Source of the DNA: Paragonimus westermani
Taxonomy: Eukaryota; Platyhelminthes; Trematoda; Plagiorchiida; Troglotrematidae
Direction of reading: 5' to 3'
Length of the DNA stretch: 64,000 bases
Assembly (NCBI GenBank): GCA_008508345.1
Contig: QNGE01000844.1
Location: forward strand, 89,600-153,599
The position numbers were made by a program, and so were the translations under genes. Below, piece by piece: positions 62,781 through 64,000 of the stretch. Each line of letters opens with the position of its first letter. Within the stretch, counting starts at the first letter, position 1. The notes beneath the pieces were generated by a model. It saw only the letters and a list, made by a program, of their open reading frames with translations, made no database searches and had not been told where the DNA came from.

Positions 62781-64000
62781 TATTTGTGGTTGCGGAAACC
62801 ACCTTCTAGCACAGTCGGATGGTCGTCGTCAACTTGGTGTTGGTTGAGGATCGCGTGTGCAGCAATGACTGAATTGTGTTCTAACTTCCGGAGTTGCTCA
62901 GCTTCGGTAGGAGGTTTCTTACTACACCTTTCATGTTCTATAGTGCGTATTTCAATTCGCTGGGCAGTCTGTCCAATGTGCGGGGCTTAAAAAACCTTAC
63001 AGTTAATTCGGTAACCAGTTTGATTGTTCCAGAGCTGTTCGTTTGTCCTTTAAGTAGACCAACTTATTCCTCAACTTGTCTGTGGCTTCAAATGCCACTC
63101 TGATATTGTAGTGATTGAGGACTGGTCTAAGATTCTCAGAGGTGTTTTTTCCGTACGGAATAACAATGGTCGATAGCCAGGTCCTGTGCTCGTTGATCGT
63201 GTTGCAATGTGCCTACTGGGATGGACGTGGAACCCTGTCACAATAACCGTTGGCTTCCAGTGTTCATTTAACCATTTTTTATTCTTTCGAGAGCTCGACG
63301 GCGGAGCTGGTTGATAACAAGGCCCTGCGAAACAAAATGGATGCGATTGCCTTCCTAATGCAAATGGAGTGTTCTGAGCTAAAGAGAAGTTGCCGATTAG
63401 AATGGGTGTCCTTTATGTGCACGCCTGTGTCCAGTTTGCCGTCTGCTCTCCTGCGTATTCTGCAGACCAATAAATTCAGCTCATGGTCCACTGTTTCGCG
63501 CTGAATCGTAAAGTTGATGTGCTGATGAAAAGAGTTGATGTGCTCCATGAATTTATCAACAGTTTCTCTACGTATCATCGTCGTATCGTCGACATAACTT
63601 CACCAAATTCTAGGTGGATCAGGGAAGTTGGACAGCAACTTCTTTTCTAGATCATGCATGAACAAGTTAGCAGCTGTGGGAGAGATCGATGAACCCATCG
63701 CTACTTCGTCTGCTTCCTGATAAAGGATACCCTTGAACGTAAAGAAGGTAGGCCGTAAACTATCCTCTGTAGCTTCCACAACCCAATCAACTGATTAACC
63801 GGTTCGTTCAGCCGAGCTGGCATATGCTTTAAGAAGCTAGCGGATCACCTCCAGACGTCCCCTCAATAAAATCTCGGCGAACAACAAAAAAATGTCAAGA
63901 CAGACAAGATATTTAACTGAGCTCAAACTAAGTTTCCTCTGCTGGGCAACCACTTGTGAGGAATTCCGATTGGAATGATCTGTGGACTGTTCAAGAGCTT
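62781..64000 (-). pseudogene. Penelope-like element 2: RT and GIY-YIG, open at the right edge
   Basis: Reads from the window end towards lower coordinates. LRPTFFTFKGILYQEADEV and AMGSSISPTAANLFMHDLEK lead to YVDDTT (63579-63596), where W-TGA-S precedes YVDD (TGA at 63600-63602), and VDKFMEHINSFHQHINFTIQ. IPYGKNTSENLRPVLNHY and RVAFEATDKLRNKL form the connector. APHIGQTAQRIE (HIGQT at 62966-62980) and SVIAAHAILNQHQVD are GIY-YIG remnants. Stops also occur upstream of VDWVVE (near 63795) and before LLKAYA. It is a different subfamily from element 1, judging by the sequence, and is non-functional. Confidence 0.88.

Overview
This is eukaryotic DNA, most probably from a flatworm and most likely a digenean trematode. 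The evidence is one spliced developmental gene with a very long intron, buried in retrotransposons of types common in fluke genomes (RTE-like and CR1-like LINEs, Penelope-like elements, Ty3/gypsy, BEL/Pao). A hammerhead-ribozyme-bearing SINE-like repeat resembles in design the schistosome Sm-alpha element. There are no bacterial-style operons. The species call is inference.

Left part (1-22.3 kb, gene on the minus strand): the first two coding exons of a BMP-type receptor-regulated Smad (Smad1/5/8). Exon 1 (21841-22255) encodes the whole MH1 domain. Exon 2 (1473-1742) encodes the start of the linker. They join in phase across a 20.1-kb intron, and the MH2 exons lie off the left edge. Intron 1 holds a truncated Penelope-like element (5274-6330), three copies of one RTE-like LINE (7.5-8.8, 9.2-9.8 and 15.1-18.9 kb, all antisense to the gene), and a SINE-like repeat. 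At 4983-5027 one copy of that repeat carries a complete hammerhead ribozyme core in the sense orientation of the Smad transcript. Decayed relatives of the repeat lie at 20.4-20.8 kb.

Middle (22.3-31.2 kb): a short TG...CA-bounded repeat with a 4-bp target duplication sits 115 bp upstream of the Smad start codon. It is one of four dispersed copies in the window. Next comes a Ty3/gypsy element (23956-28875, minus) with LTRs, PPT, PBS and a decayed gag-pol. A second copy, identical in every pol reading frame compared, follows directly. It shares the middle LTR and runs into an assembly gap (31022-31170).

Right part (31-64 kb): a BEL/Pao element (about 36.6-44.5 kb, plus) is interrupted between its RT and integrase regions by a CR1-like LINE with an (ATT)n tail. 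A 3' fragment of the same LINE family lies at 49.85-52.05 kb. A 360-bp direct duplication around a single N (45248-45968) overlaps exon-like reading frames of unknown identity. A 602-bp near-perfect inverted repeat (58186-58787 / 61555-62156) encloses 2.77 kb of unrecognised sequence. A second Penelope-like element (62781-64000, minus) with YVDD and GIY-YIG remnants enters from the right edge.

Almost every transposon coding region is broken by stops, frameshifts or lost catalytic residues. The Smad exons are intact. The window is therefore best read as a functional gene end embedded in old, nested and locally duplicated repeats.
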